A DNA stretch of 64,000 nucleotides from Trametopsis cervina (Eukaryota; Basidiomycota; Agaricomycetes; Polyporales; Irpicaceae). The translations under genes and the position numbers were made by a program. The notes below the pieces were generated by a model that did no database searches, was not told the DNA's origin, and saw nothing but the letters and a program-made list of their open reading frames with translations. Positions 10,929 to 22,617 of the stretch are shown in pieces. Where the stretch lies: NCBI GenBank assembly GCA_022385755.1, contig MU278351.1:1118638-1182637 (forward strand), in the 5' to 3' direction. Within the stretch, counting starts at the first letter, position 1. Each line of letters opens with the position of its first letter.

Positions 10929-12096
10929 ATGTCTTCCACTACACCCATCGCAACCTTCTACACGGACGCCGTCCTCTTTGACATGGTACGTTCCCTTGGC
11001 ATTCAGCTACGCATCGCAGCTCATACTGACCCGATGCATCATAGGACGGAACACTCACAGACTCCATCTCCGCCGTCGAGGCGGCATGGGGCAAAGTCGC
11101 CATGGACATCGGGCAGGACCCGGCATACGTGATCGCAGCCACCCACGGCAAGCGTGCCGTCGACAACCTGTCGCAGTTCAAGCCTCACATCAAGCCTCAC
11201 GAGATGGACGATGAGGTTCAAGCGTTTGAGGAGTCGATCCTATTCTTTGCCGACGCGTACAACAGACACGGTCCCGGCTCGCAAGTCAACACACCCGTCG
11301 ACTCTACCGTCACCACACCAGCTCTTTCGACACCCGCGAGCTCAGCACCATCATCCCGCGGCCCGTCTCGTACATCGTCCTTCGTCAACCCTCTCAGCGC
11401 CCTCAACAGTATCCGCCGTCCATCATTCTTAAGCAGAGTCAGTGGTTTGCTTAGCATGAGCTCGGTCCGGGAGCACGAAGAGAGCGTGTTCGACGACCCC
11501 GTCATGGAGGACAAGCACCAGGAGATGATGGCTCAGGAGGCGAAGTTGCAGAACGACCAGCTGCAAGCGTGGCAGATAGAGGCTTCGGCCGTTGACCGTT
11601 CTGTTCGCATCCTCCCGGGTGTGAAGAGGATGATCTCCTCCATTCCTGAGGGTCGTTACGCTGTTGCCACTTCTGGCGCAAAGACATATGGTGAGTTCTG
11701 TTCAGGCTTCACTCAACTTGATTATGTTCCTGACTAGGCTGCTCTCTTTCAGCGTACGGCTGCATGACTCGTGTCGGCATCACACCCCCGCAGGTGACGA
11801 TCACCGCTGACGACAAGCGTCTCAAGGCTGGCAAGCCCGCTCCCGATCCATTCTTGCTCGCCGCGAAAGAGCTTGGGTTCGACGCGAAGAAGTGTGTCGT
11901 CTTTGAGGACTCACCTTCAGGTATCCGCGCTGGTGTTGCCTCAGGCGCAACTGTCATCGCCGTCTGCACAAGTCACGAGCGTTCGAAGATCGAGCGATGC
12001 GGCGCCCACTACCTCGTCGAGAACATGGAGAAGGTGCAATGCGAGCCGGTGCACACAGACGCGGGTCTGCAGCTGAAGTTCACCATCTTTGCATGA
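10929..12096 (+). CDS. HAD-superfamily sugar/glycerol phosphatase-like, right copy
   Basis: Exons 10929-10985, 11045-11690 and 11753-12096 give 348 residues. The start MSSTTPIATFYTD is two residues longer than the left copy. HAD motifs match it: DMDGT across intron 1, VATSGAKTY, KAGKPAPDPF and VVFEDSPSGIRAG. By eye only some twenty to twenty-five residues differ from the left copy, most of them inside or just after the Ser/Pro-rich insert (AFEES for SFEES, VNPLSALNS for VSSLSQLNS, REHEESVFDDPVME for REDDEAVFEDPVAE). Introns sit at the same places with different sequences (59 against 53 bp for intron 1). Similarity continues into the 3' UTR up to about 12300. The likely role is a GPP/DOG-type small phosphatase; the pair may differ in regulation rather than chemistry. 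Confidence 0.88.
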
Positions 12097-13170
12097 TGCG
12101 TTTCTTTTGAGCTGTATCGTACCTTACTTGACCTAAAGTCGAGTTGTAGCCATAGCTTCCCTCTTCACTGCATTTGCCTCCCTCGCACCTATCACATTGC
12201 TGTCGCATCTTCTTCTTGCATTTTTCCTTTCTCCCATGTACAACATTGCTCTCATCCTGCTCTCGGGATGTCCTACCTAGTATTCTATAGTCGCCCTACG
12301 GCGGGCGGGTTATTTGAATGCAAAACAGTGAAAAAGTCATGACGCGTGTAAGGCAAGCAAAGGTTGAGTGAAAGTGTCCTTATGTTCAAGACTAGTATTG
12401 CGTTGAAAATTCCCGACGGATGTAAGGTAAGTAATCAATTGTAGGGTATGAGAGCAAAGATTCAACTCCAGCTCTGAGACTATGGAGGGCGTTGAGAGGT
12501 GGGCTACCAGTGTCGCCTGCTGTGACCATATGATGTCGGGCTTGTCTTTTACTAGTCTCATACCCAGACGTTCGACCGCTCAGTCGTTTCGCTATGTTTG
12601 GGTGAACCTTTGGGTGAATCCCGATTGGGAGATCTTGAAGGCGACGAAAGAGATTCAGAGCAGCGTTTGCCTGCCTCCCTGCCTTCCTGAACGGGATCGG
12701 CCCGGTCGGAGCAACAGCCGCGACCGGGTGAGTGCCTAAGGGTCTGTATTAATGGAATTCCGTTACCGAAAGACTAGCGGATGCTTCGAACAATTTAATT
12801 CTTCTCTTCCGATGCGTGAGCGCCGGCTCGGTAACCCTACCACTATTAACGGTGGATTGAGACAAAGACTGTCAACCAAATCCGGGTCAGTTAGGACTTC
12901 CAGGATGGTCAGGTCAATCTCCGTGCTTTCTTATGGTGTTTAGACCTTACTGTACAGTGAGAGGCTGAGTACTTTGGAGCTGGATTTTTCAAAAACTATG
13001 CAACCTCAGGCACATACAGCAGCACCCTCTGCCATGAACAGTAACTCGGTTTCCCGCTAAGTACGGGATAATACGCGTTCGGCCACGCCACTGAGCACAA
13101 ATAACTCCGAGTGGCACTTCGCTGCTGTCCGCACATGCTGCGTGCCCATCAATGCGAGCCCATCAATGAT

Positions 13171-13255
13171 GCGTGCCCATACATACTGCTTGCCCATACA
13201 TACTGCTTGCCTATACATACTGCTTGCCTATACATACTGCTTGCCTATACATGCT
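13171..13255 (+). repeat. 17-base tandem repeat, five copies
   Basis: Five head-to-tail units of the form gcttgcctatacatact, differing at one to two positions, with degenerate partial copies (cccatcaatg) just upstream at about 13140-13170. A minisatellite; copy number is probably variable between strains. Confidence 0.9.
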
Positions 13256-13651
13256 GCACTCACTCCAGAGTGTAGAATTGCAGTGGCGGTGACATTGAGA
13301 TACATCGGGGACGATGGAAAGCAGTCATTGCCAGCTTTGTTCTCTTTGTCTACAATTTGCATTCGCATAGTGCCGCCTAGTCAACCATAGTTGGGTGAAC
13401 CCACGAGGTAACGTTATCGCCCACAGCCCCTTTGCGTCGTCACATTCGAGCCATGAGGCTGATGGAGAGGGAAGATCTCGTCACATCTCTTCACAATCCC
13501 TTCACACTCCTTTGTCCGTCACAAAACCCTTTCACATCTGACCCCGATAAGGTAAATCTGCCATTGCCTCACTGCCTTTCCGTTCACTTTCACCAGGGTG
13601 TACGGAAACAGGCGTGACAAGGACCGCTGGCCCTACTGCTCTCGGGAAACG

Positions 13652-13658
13652 TATAAAT
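13652..13658 (+). promoter_or_regulatory. TATA box of right zinc-finger-like gene
   Basis: TATAAAT about 120 bases before the ATG at 13775, followed by a C/T-rich leader. Confidence 0.5.
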
Positions 13659-13774
13659 CTACACCAGGATGACCGCGTTCAAGCAGAAACGGTCTCCGTC
13701 TCGCATTTCCCCCCTCTCCAAAGTCACATCCCTTCCCCCGCCGCCACTCGTGCAGTACATCCATACCCATCGAC

Positions 13775-15050
13775 ATGGCCTACTATTTCCCCTTGCACAA
13801 CATTCCTACCCTCCCCCATGATCCTATGCTATCATCCCTTCAGGGATTGGACTTCCCCCGCGAGTCTGCACCCCTTCTCAGGCCCCCTGCTCCGTCCTTC
13901 CAATATGGCTGGCCCGACAACGCGCTGCCACAGCATCCCTCCATCAGTATGTCTCACGTTTCTCTCGTGAGCCAGGTTTAATGTACGTTCGCAGCGACTA
14001 CATCCCACTCTGAGGAGTCTCTCGCCGGACAAGATCGGGTATGGGGTATTCGTCGTACGCTGCTTCACCAGTTACAGCCTCCTTCTGAACTGTGAGTACC
14101 TTCACCGTGATGCATGTTTATCATCATATATGAACGCCAGCTATCCCGTCGGTCATGGTTATAATAGTCCTATGCGCGCTCTACCAAAGATTGACCGTCG
14201 TCTGTCTGACTGGTTGTCAAACTCTCTGAGATTCGCGCTTGGCCCAGTGGAACCCGACGCCAAACTCCACGACATCCCTGCGACTATTTCTCCCAAAGTC
14301 CTCGACGCTCGCACGTACGATCTCGCGCAGGCAGAGGTCACGACAGTCCAGCCCGACTGCTCTTCCAACCAAGACGCTGAAGGAGATAGGGTGTGGGTCG
14401 AGAGCAGCGAAGATGATGATTCGGACGACGAGTATGTTCCGCCCACAATGCCCTCTCTCACGCAAAGACGGTCGTATCGAAAGGCGAAAGCAGCTGTGGC
14501 AGCATCCTCTACCGGGGTGATGCCTTCGTATTCACCTCCCCAGACGCCCAGAACCTCTCGGCCAACCCAGCTGGCCCGTACCTCAGACACCTCCCGTTCA
14601 TCTGCGCATGGTACCGCACCTACTGCCACGAAGCGGCGCTGTGCTCGTGGAACTGGCGAACCGAACTTCGACTCTATCGATGAAAAGAGGAACTATGTGT
14701 GCTTGACTTGCTCGCGCAGGTTCAGGGGTGACCGCCACGCTGACTTTAAGCGCCATGTCATGGGTCACTATCCGGACAAGGCATTCGGCAAGCTGGGTAC
14801 TGTCACTTGTTGCGGAGTACCTGTCGAATCGAGGGATAAGTATCGCGTCCCAGCAAGCGCAAGCACCGAGTACTTCGAGGGGCTGCCAATGGTGGGCGGG
14901 TGCGGGAAACGGTTCAGCCGTAACGACTCGCTACGAAGACACCTTGCGAACCCGAAAACGGGTTGCGTGGGAGATCTAAACGGAGAGTGGCACCTATCTA
15001 AGAATAAGGAGTGGTCAGTATACTTTGCTTGCTCCCCCTTCGCGTTGTGA
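13775..15050 (+). CDS. C2H2-like zinc-finger protein, right copy
   Basis: Exons 13775-13946, 13995-14091 and 14141-15050; joined length 1179 bases, 392 residues. The N-terminal half is low complexity with an acidic Ser patch (VESSEDDDSDDEY) and a basic, Ser/Pro-rich linker, as in many transcription regulators. The C-terminal part has one C2H2-like finger (CLTCSRRFRGDRH...FKRHVMGH), then CCGVPVESRDKY and a second atypical finger VGGCGKRFSRNDSLRRHL...GCVGD, where Cys stands in for a ligand. This CCGVP plus GGCGKRFSR-D-LRRHL layout recurs in basidiomycete hypothetical regulators, to my knowledge without a studied member. A possible donor (GTCAGT at 15014) could give a last short exon instead of the stop at 15048-15050. 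It lies downstream of, and co-oriented with, the right HAD gene. Confidence 0.75.
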
Positions 15051-17212
15051 TAACTGACTTTTGATATAGATGATCATCCATTGATCTTAAAGCCATTCTT
15101 GCTGTCTTCCCCTATTTCTACTCACTCAAGACTCCTCACCAATCCAATCCACGCTCAGTTTACTCATTTTCTCTCCTGATACGTTTCTCTGGATCTATCG
15201 CTCAGACAGCAGGTGCATCATACTGCTACAAATCTCATTATCATTTCTTGTCACTGTACTATTCCCTTGGACACTCTTCTCAACTTGTATTGCTTTATAG
15301 CTCCTTAAGCTTGTATTCGTGTTTTTTCTTAGTCCCTCGAAGGAATGTTCATGATCTTATATTTTGCCCCGTGCGATGCTTGAGAGAAGAAATGGCACGT
15401 GAGCTGATCGGCACCGCCAGCCGGAGTTCGACCTGGAAGCTGAAAACTTTGTCTTGCTGGCTGTCTTGAACCTTTGCTTATATATGCGTCTCACTCGCAC
15501 TACATATCGAACGTTGCGTACATTGCATCGCAGCCGAACATGGCCAGGCTGTCAGGTACCCCGGCTCGCATCAGGGCTGTTTAATGCAACGGCACAACAT
15601 CTGAAACTGGAGCTCCACCTGTCGCTACAGCGCTATGAGCGTGAACATACACGATATCCGCTTTGCGCACTACCATCAAATAACAGCAGAGCGTTGCTAG
15701 AGGGAGAGCGTGCAATGTGAGAGTGTTTCCGTCGAGGTCGAAACCCGAGCCAGCCAGCGCATCTGCTACGAATGGTGGGCGTTGACACACAAATTGATCT
15801 CGTCGAGGGCGGGTAGCATGTGAGTACGCAATAATTACCGTGCAATAGCATGTCATTCCTCGTGGATGATTGGGAAATAGGCGCAACAAACTGATTGAGG
15901 CGTCGGAAGGCGGACTCAGTTGCGGGGGCGTGGCAATCAAAGTCACCGGACACCTGCGCGATTTCACGACGACTCTGCACACTCTCTGCACACACGCTGC
16001 CGTCGTGAGGCGGGTATATGGCAACGCCCTGCGTGGAGCCGGAGACAGCAATGCGGTCATACACGGCACGCCCCTGGCTGTTTCACCGGTTGCTTTGCTG
16101 AACATCCTTGGCGCGTGAGTACTCGACTCGCCCCTGGGATCGATGTGCATGTGGGAAAGGACGCGAATCGCAAGTTTGTATGACATTCTGGGACACGCAC
16201 ATGTGTGTGTTTCTGGATACCATCAGGACGGAGGGGAAGAGGCTTGACGACGCGGAGGCGGGTTCAATTGCAATCTCTTGGTAAGTACATTTACCGACCT
16301 TGCCATCACCACTGAGCAGTGCTGATGCCCAGTAAACATCATCCCAGAAAGATAACAAGCAGATCGTTACAGCACTTTGTCTAAGAAGACACCGTTCTAT
16401 ACCTCATCCAGGGCACTATCGTTTGCAACCTGAATTGTGTCTTGTTCGTGAGTTGCTGGTGGTAACCTTGTCCTGAAATAGGCCATGGGATTGTTGGCAC
16501 CGTTATTGGCCGAGTGAACACGGAAGAGAACGTATAATGACGCACGCAGTATGTAGCTGTTGCGCTCGTTATCAGCGGTGTCCATCAACAATCACGTCTT
16601 GTGTCCAGTGTCAACGCGCTGATTGGACTCCATAGGGTGTCGGAACCATCAAGCCGCAAGTTGTGCGAATTCCCGTTAGCGGGTGAGAGCTGATGGCGGG
16701 AACAGCTGGCTGGAGTGGTTATTCAACGAGGGAGTGCGCGGGATTTTGTCGACGGTTTGGAGAGCTTGCAATGAATGGTCGCGGTCGAACCTCGTCACAC
16801 CGTGGTGGAAGAAACGCTAATGGATGATGAAAGTCAGATTCAAACCGCTCTCAAACCCCGAGGCGCCAGGTTGTCGGAAATTTGGAAAATCTGACCTGCC
16901 GGGGGCGCCCCCAATCAAAGACGCGCCCAATTTGTCCACAATCGACGACAAAAGTCCGTGCCACGGGAAAGAGACACTCGCTCTTCCTTTGATGTGCAAC
17001 GAGGCTCTGGTCCAGTGACCAGTCTTGTTGTCTTGCCGTCTACAGGCAACCACGCTCCTTTTCTCTCTCCTTCCTCTACCCTCATACCGACCTTCACGGT
17101 CGCGTCGCTCTAGTCGACACCCACACTCTTTTACCACCAACATTCCTTACAAACATAGTGAATAGTTCACGATCGTCTCGACGAGCTCCCCAACGCGTGC
17201 CATCCCCCTGCA
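15051..17212. other. Intergenic, no gene supported
   Basis: About 2.2 kb. A 201-codon minus-strand frame at 15581-16186 overlaps a 143-codon frame in another phase (15633-16064); neither has a motif I recognise and both include biased, repeat-free sequence, so I leave them out. The last 300 bases are rich in CCCC/CCAAT-like and pyrimidine tracts and should be the promoter of the gene at 17213. Confidence 0.45.
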
Positions 17213-19310
17213 ATGCACGCAGATCGGCTCGTAAAGAAACGGCTTAACAACAGACATGCTGAAATCCTGCAAGCCCGGGAGCCATCCCTCCTCAACCTGC
17301 CCATACCAGGCAATCTTCCCGTCGTCGGTCCTTTGGTCAATGCACTAAGCCCCCTCGTCGGTGCTCAACCGACAGATGGTTCTTCAGCACCCCTTATCGA
17401 CCTGTCGGCATTAGTTCCACCCCCTGCAACTAAAACACCAGTTGCCACGAAGGTATGTAGTTTTTGCTCTTGTCGTCGTGAGAATTACCCTGAGCCCCAC
17501 ATTTCTATAACTCCGCCATTCTCCACTCGCGCTTTTTCACGCGTTGCGAACATTGCTGCAGCCGACCCAACCTGCTGCACCTCCACCCGCCCAGCAGCCT
17601 CAACCCCCTCAACAGCCCACCCAAGCCCCGCAGCCGCCAGCTGCACCTCCTTCCTCGCCTCCGACCGGAGGTTCGAGTCCTCCCAGCAATGGCGATGGAG
17701 GCTCCAACAGTGGCGGCGGCGGGAACGATCAACAAGGTAGCGGCAATCCAAATACCGACCCTGCTTCACCCCCAGCAGGCGGCTCTCCTGCTTCACCTGG
17801 ACAGGACTCCCCCGGATCCGGAGGGGGGCAAGTAACTTCCCCAGGTGGCTCGCCTATTACCCCTAGCGCGACACCGACAACGGTTGTCGTCACTCTCCCG
17901 AACGGTTCGATCGCGACCCTGCAGACACAAGCGGCAGTCGTCAATGCTGGCAATTTGCCCCCGACTGGTGGAGGCAATGGGGTGACCAATGCGAGTGGCG
18001 TTACTGTCGCTGGACCAAGTGGTACAGGTATAACTGCAGGCGGCGGTGGAGGTGGTAGTCATGGAGGGTCTGGCGGTTCGAGCAAAGGTGGCTCTGGGAG
18101 CGGCAGCAGCGGAAGTGGCGGTAGCGGCGGCAGTGGAAGCAATGGTAGCGACGGCGGCGGGACGGATGATGGGAACGGTATAGACGGCGGCAATGGAACT
18201 GGTGCTGCGTCTGGGCACCATGGCATATCGACCGGAGTCATTGCCGCGATATCGATAATTGCTGCCCTCTTCCTCCTTTTGTTCTTCTTCTGCCTCTGCA
18301 GACGTCGTTCAATCCGCAAGAGGATCGCAGCTCGCAGCAACTGGTTCCGCTCGAAGGAGACCGATGCGGACTACGGCGTTGCCAGCGCTGGCTACTTCAA
18401 AAGATCTTCTGCTCGTAGCAGCTTCGGTACGACGGTGGAGTTTGATCCGTTCAGACAGCCTTCGCCCGTCCCCCCTATACCATTGACACCAGACTGGCCA
18501 CTCCCTCGCCATTCGGACCAGATGGCCCAAGTCGGCGATGGCATGATCAGTGTTCCCCCGGCCGCGGTATCCACGTCCACACCTGCCTCACCTACCATAC
18601 GCAACGGATCGGATCGCAACAGTGTCGAGAGCTTGATCAGCCTTGGCGGCACAAACGAGAACTTGTTCGCCGCCAGCCAGGTGCTGCTCGTCCCTACCCG
18701 TATGTCGGGGTCAGATAGCAATCATAGTCAGCAGGATTTGCTCACACCGATGTCTGTTCGTCCATTCTCACCCACAGAACGCTGGTCTTTCCCCAAGCCG
18801 CCGACCGTACAAGGATCGCCCCGCAGCTCCGCTCGCCAATCCTACGTTGACGACCTGCCGTCTGCCGCTACAGCAAACACGTTTATCCCCCCGCGTACCA
18901 GCTCCACGTCCCCTGCATCCTACAACACCGCAAGCTTCCACTCCGCGAACGACGACGACAACCCATTCGCTGACTTCGCTGATGCGGAGGACGACATGCA
19001 GACCACTGAGACGTTCGTCACGGCGACGACCACTGCAACCGAGCTGTACAGAATCGAAAGGGTCTCTCGTCAGTTCACGCCCACCCGCCCAGACGAGATC
19101 GCCGTGGCCCCTGGCGACGAAGTCCGCGTGCTGAAGCACTTTGACGACGGCTGGGCGTATGCCGAACATGTATCAACAAGCAGAAAGGGGTTGTTCCCTA
19201 TTGACTGCTTGAGGATGCCAGACGAGGACCTCCCGGCGTTCCTGTCGAAGAGGCTCAGCGGCTACTCTGGCTGGGTCCGACCGCCCAGCGCAGTGGTGAT
19301 GCACCACTGA
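17213..19310 (+). CDS. Single-pass membrane protein with C-terminal SH3 domain
   Basis: Two exons, 17213-17452 and 17562-19310, 662 residues. After an 80-residue leader come a Pro/Gln-rich run (PTQPAAPPPAQQPQPP...), a Gly/Ser/Asn-rich low-complexity region, and one membrane segment at about residues 303-327 (GVIAAISIIAALFLLLFFF) followed by CLCRRR, which predicts an outside N-terminus and cytosolic C-terminus. The cytosolic part is Ser-rich with Pro motifs such as PSPVPPIPLTPDWPLP, and ends in an SH3 domain (about 572-632: ELYRIERVSRQFTP, GDEVRVLKHFDDGWAYAEH, KGLFPIDCLR). No clear N-terminal signal peptide is visible. The layout recalls yeast Fus1 (one membrane span plus SH3), and in general terms the Sho1 osmosensor; sequence outside the SH3 domain does not identify it. 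Likely a plasma-membrane scaffold or sensor for polarity or stress signalling. Confidence 0.8.
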
Positions 19311-20377
19311 GCAGCTCTTCTCTTTTCCAGTCTTTGATTGGTCGTATTTGTGAGTTCTTTACAGCTTGTGAAACTCCCTGTCTTCACAAGGTGCTAATAC
19401 TACAGCGTAGATGTGACCGCCGCTCTTGCAGCTGTACGCCTTACGCAAAATGTCGCTCTCTTGTTGTACATGGAATAAGGATGGATTCCGATTAGCTGAG
19501 TCCCTCCTCACCAATTCGCCCTTGTCGTTGTCTGGGCAGATGTAGCCTATATAAGCTTAACCCTCTTGCTTGTGACCATTACCCGAATCCTAACTACCGC
19601 TTTTTGTCTGCTGTCTGTTGTTCGGCTTGACCGCCAGAAACCACCTTTAAATCCTTCCTTCATATCCCGCTCAGCATATATTAAAGCTCGGCCATCCCTT
19701 CCGCCTCCGCGTAACCTACCACCTGTTCACACACCACCGTTTGTTTCTTGTGTATAGCTTTCGTGCCCCCCTTTTTCATCCCTCCATTCTTGAACTCCCC
19801 CTTGGTGGTTGATAGTTCTGCTCGACTACATGCCTTGCTTTGTGTGTTGTAGGTCATATACCCTTTTGCTAGATCCGCTTCTACACACCACAACTGTCAC
19901 CATTTTTCTGCGTAATACATGAGCTTGTATCTGTCGCTGGTTCCGATCTTCCCTACATTTCTCTGATACCCTGGCTGCCCTCTCCAATGGGTAGAAAACA
20001 CGGATCCTGTACGGAGCTCCAATTGTCATATGCAAATCCGTGGACAGCGACAGCGCAGATCGACACGTTCTGAGCCAGGTTCACGGCTCGCGATGGCAAA
20101 CACGGTGATGGTGACAGTGATTCAGCGACGATCGCTGGAGCATGTCTCCTTTTGCCTCATGACAGCATGAGCGAGGTTAAAGCCTAACGCCACAAGGAAT
20201 GGTTTCTGTCTACGCTCGGAGCCGAACCCTCGATCATTCTGGAGGAGCGTATTGGCTATTCTCGGTGGTGAGTTTGTATCACACTAATGGCTAACGTGGC
20301 TCGCAGCGAGTATCTCATTGATAACGGCTCTTATATGTGAAAGATACACCCGATTTCCACCTAATGATATCTGATAT
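19311..20377. other. Convergent 3' region
   Basis: Separates the 3' ends of the SH3 gene (+) and the CoA-transferase gene (-). AT- and pyrimidine-rich; only short frames without motifs. Confidence 0.5.
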
Positions 20378-22102
20378 CTAAACTATGCCCTTCTGCCGCA
20401 AATCCTCGATATCCGCGGGTTCATAACCAAGCTCTTCTAGAATCTGATTTGGAGAAATGGTAATGGTAAGCGAGATAACATCTTCAAACCAATCTAAACG
20501 ACACTGACCTCGTTCGTATGTTGTGAAAGGTACGGAGGCGCACGCTCAACCGGCATTCGCTTGCCATTGTAATGCACCGCCGGCGCTACCAACTTTACTT
20601 TGCCTGCTCGAGGATGCTGTCCAGTGCATGCTGTTATTAATCACATGAACAATACGGGATGGAAAGGCAGGAACATACGTCAATTTCGACTGTAGCTCCC
20701 CTGGCGATGGCCTGAGGGTGCTCAAAAGTCTGCTTGATGTTGTTTATGGGTCCGAAAGGGACACTGGCTGGAAGTCAGTATCCGCTCAGCGGTAAGTGAA
20801 AGGTTGATACTCACCCCAAGCCGGTAAGCTCTTGGAGCCAATGATCCCTGTCTCGTTCCTGAAGGGTATCAGTGATTATTTTGACCAGCTCCGCGCGGTT
20901 CGCTACACGGTTGCCGTTTGTGTTGAACTTGGGGTCTGTAGCTAGTTCGGGCCGCTTGAGAATCTTCGTAGCAAAGAGATTGAACTAGCAGCAGCAAACG
21001 TTGAGAGAAAGCGCAGGAACGTAGGAAGATAGGCATACTTGCTTGTCATTGCCGGCACCAATCATGATGAACCCATCCTTACACGGAAACACTTGGTATG
21101 GGACGATGGATGGATGGGCAGTGCCGTGTCTGCCTGCTTCTTGACCCGCTATGAGGTAGTTCGACGCTATATTAGCCAGACCCGCCAGCTAAGGTGAGCT
21201 GAACGCTTTAGTGCAGTCACAGCGGGCCGGAGGGAGTCGTACCTGAGATTCGAACAGGTTACAATCTACCCAAACGCCCTTTCCGGTCTGTTGGCGGGAT
21301 AGCAGAGCTGCCATTATAGCGCCGTGCGTATAGAGGCCCGTGGCTATGTCTGTGGCAGCCACGCCAACCTTTACTGGCGGGCCGTCAGGTTCTCCCGTTC
21401 TACAGTCCCTGTGAATACACTGCTGGACACGAGAGCGACGGAGATACTCACATGTGCATTAAGCCCGCTTCGCCCTCAATGATAACGTCATAGCCTGCTG
21501 CCTTTCTGAACGGGCCCGTCTGCCCATACCCGCTTATGCTTGCGTAGATCAACCGCGGATTGATTTTCTTGCAGTCGTCCCACCCCAGGCCCATTTCTGC
21601 GAGCTTGCCAGAGATAAAGTTCTCCACAAGCACGTCAGCCTGCGCTATGAGTTTGTGCATGATCGCCAGGCCTTCTGGTTTCTTGAAGTTGACAGTGAGG
21701 GAACGTTTATTTCGGTTGACGGCGAGGAAATACGCAGACTCAGACGGTAAGTGAGGGGCTGGTGCGTCCGGGATATTTGGGGCAGATGGTGGGCTCCAAG
21801 ATCCTGGCCACTACTCAGAAACACGATCATTGAGCAGGGTGAAGGTCAGCACACGTACTCGTATCATCCCCGCGAGCGACCTCTTCTACTTTGATGACAT
21901 CTGCGCCGAGGTCAGCAAGTAGCATAGTCGCGGTCGGGCCAGCCAGCACGCGAGTCAAGTCGACGATCCTTATCCCTTTCAAAGGTGGGGGAATGCCTTC
22001 GGGAACCCCGTGGGGTATTGTTCCAGTTTGATACAATCGCATCCGCGTCTGGTAGGTTGTGCCGCCCATTATACGCAGGTTAAGCCGGCGGAGGGACATC
22101 AT
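20378..22102 (-). CDS. Family III CoA-transferase (CaiB/BaiF type)
   Basis: Eight exons on the minus strand (22102-21859, 21803-21452, 21399-21243, 21188-21039, 20984-20815, 20763-20679, 20616-20509, 20443-20378) join to 443 residues. Diagnostic stretches are [84 protein letters not shown] and the late VPFGPINNI. Family III enzymes move CoA between carboxylic acids through an aspartyl-CoA thioester. The best guess by resemblance is the succinate-hydroxymethylglutarate/glutarate CoA-transferase group, which is mitochondrial in animals. The N-terminus ([18 protein letters not shown]) is Arg-rich with hydroxylated residues and no acidic residue, consistent with mitochondrial import. An alpha-methylacyl-CoA racemase is the main alternative. 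The two adjacent ATG codons at 22102 and 22099 are both possible starts. Confidence 0.87.
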
Positions 22103-22617
22103 GGCACTCTGCTTGTGTGTATCTGTGAGTGTTGAAAGTATGGCACAGGAGCAGGTATGAGGGGGTCGTGGTCATCGCGGTACTATGTGAGGTTTCCGTA
22201 TGGACGCGGTGGGGAGCGCCTGAGGGAGTGCTGACAGTTTGACCACATCAAAAATAAGATATGGGTGCAGTAGAGTACTTTCTCCGTCGGGATTTCGATG
22301 GCGGTGAGCATAGTATGTGTGATTCATTCACTAAGATCCACCCCACTTGCTTACACCCCATCCATGTTTTGGGACGACCAAAAGCAAAGACTCAGTATGT
22401 CACAGTCATATGTGATCAAATCTCGCCCCTTCATCAAGGTTCTCGCATATAAACACAACATGATATTTTGTAAAAGCCCATTTTTGCATGTCTGATTCTC
22501 AGTAGAGAGCATCAGCTTCGAGTCAGTTTCGAGTAGTTTCGCCGTGTGAACGCCACGTGACCGCGCAGTGGCTATATAAGCCTGGCAAGAGCCCCAACTT
22601 TCTACAAGTCAACCACC
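22103..22617. promoter_or_regulatory. Divergent promoter region
   Basis: 515 bases between the CoA-transferase (-) and the F-box-like gene (+). Contains CACGTGAC at about 22554-22561, an E-box of the kind bound by bHLH factors, and TATATAA at 22573-22579, only about 40 bases before the ATG at 22618. Confidence 0.55.

Larger units (their letters stand above)
12097..13774. other. Intergenic with 3' homology, a tandem repeat and zinc-finger promoter
   Basis: 12097-12300 is the 3' flank shared with the left HAD copy. 13171-13255 carries a 17-base tandem repeat. A TATAAAT at 13652-13658 lies about 120 bases before the next ATG. No gene is supported in between. Confidence 0.55.

Noticed and set aside
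15581..16186. 201-codon minus-strand frame as a gene
   Set aside because: No recognisable domain, a long competing frame in another phase over the same bases, and no convincing exon partners or promoter.
17660..17685. GGTTCGAGTCC, a match to the tRNA B-box
   Set aside because: It lies inside the open, well-supported coding exon of the SH3 protein, with no A-box or acceptor-stem pairing at the right spacing.
21240..21275. GTTCGAATC on the minus strand, B-box-like
   Set aside because: It is the coding sequence for CNLFESQ of the CoA-transferase and no cloverleaf can be drawn around it.
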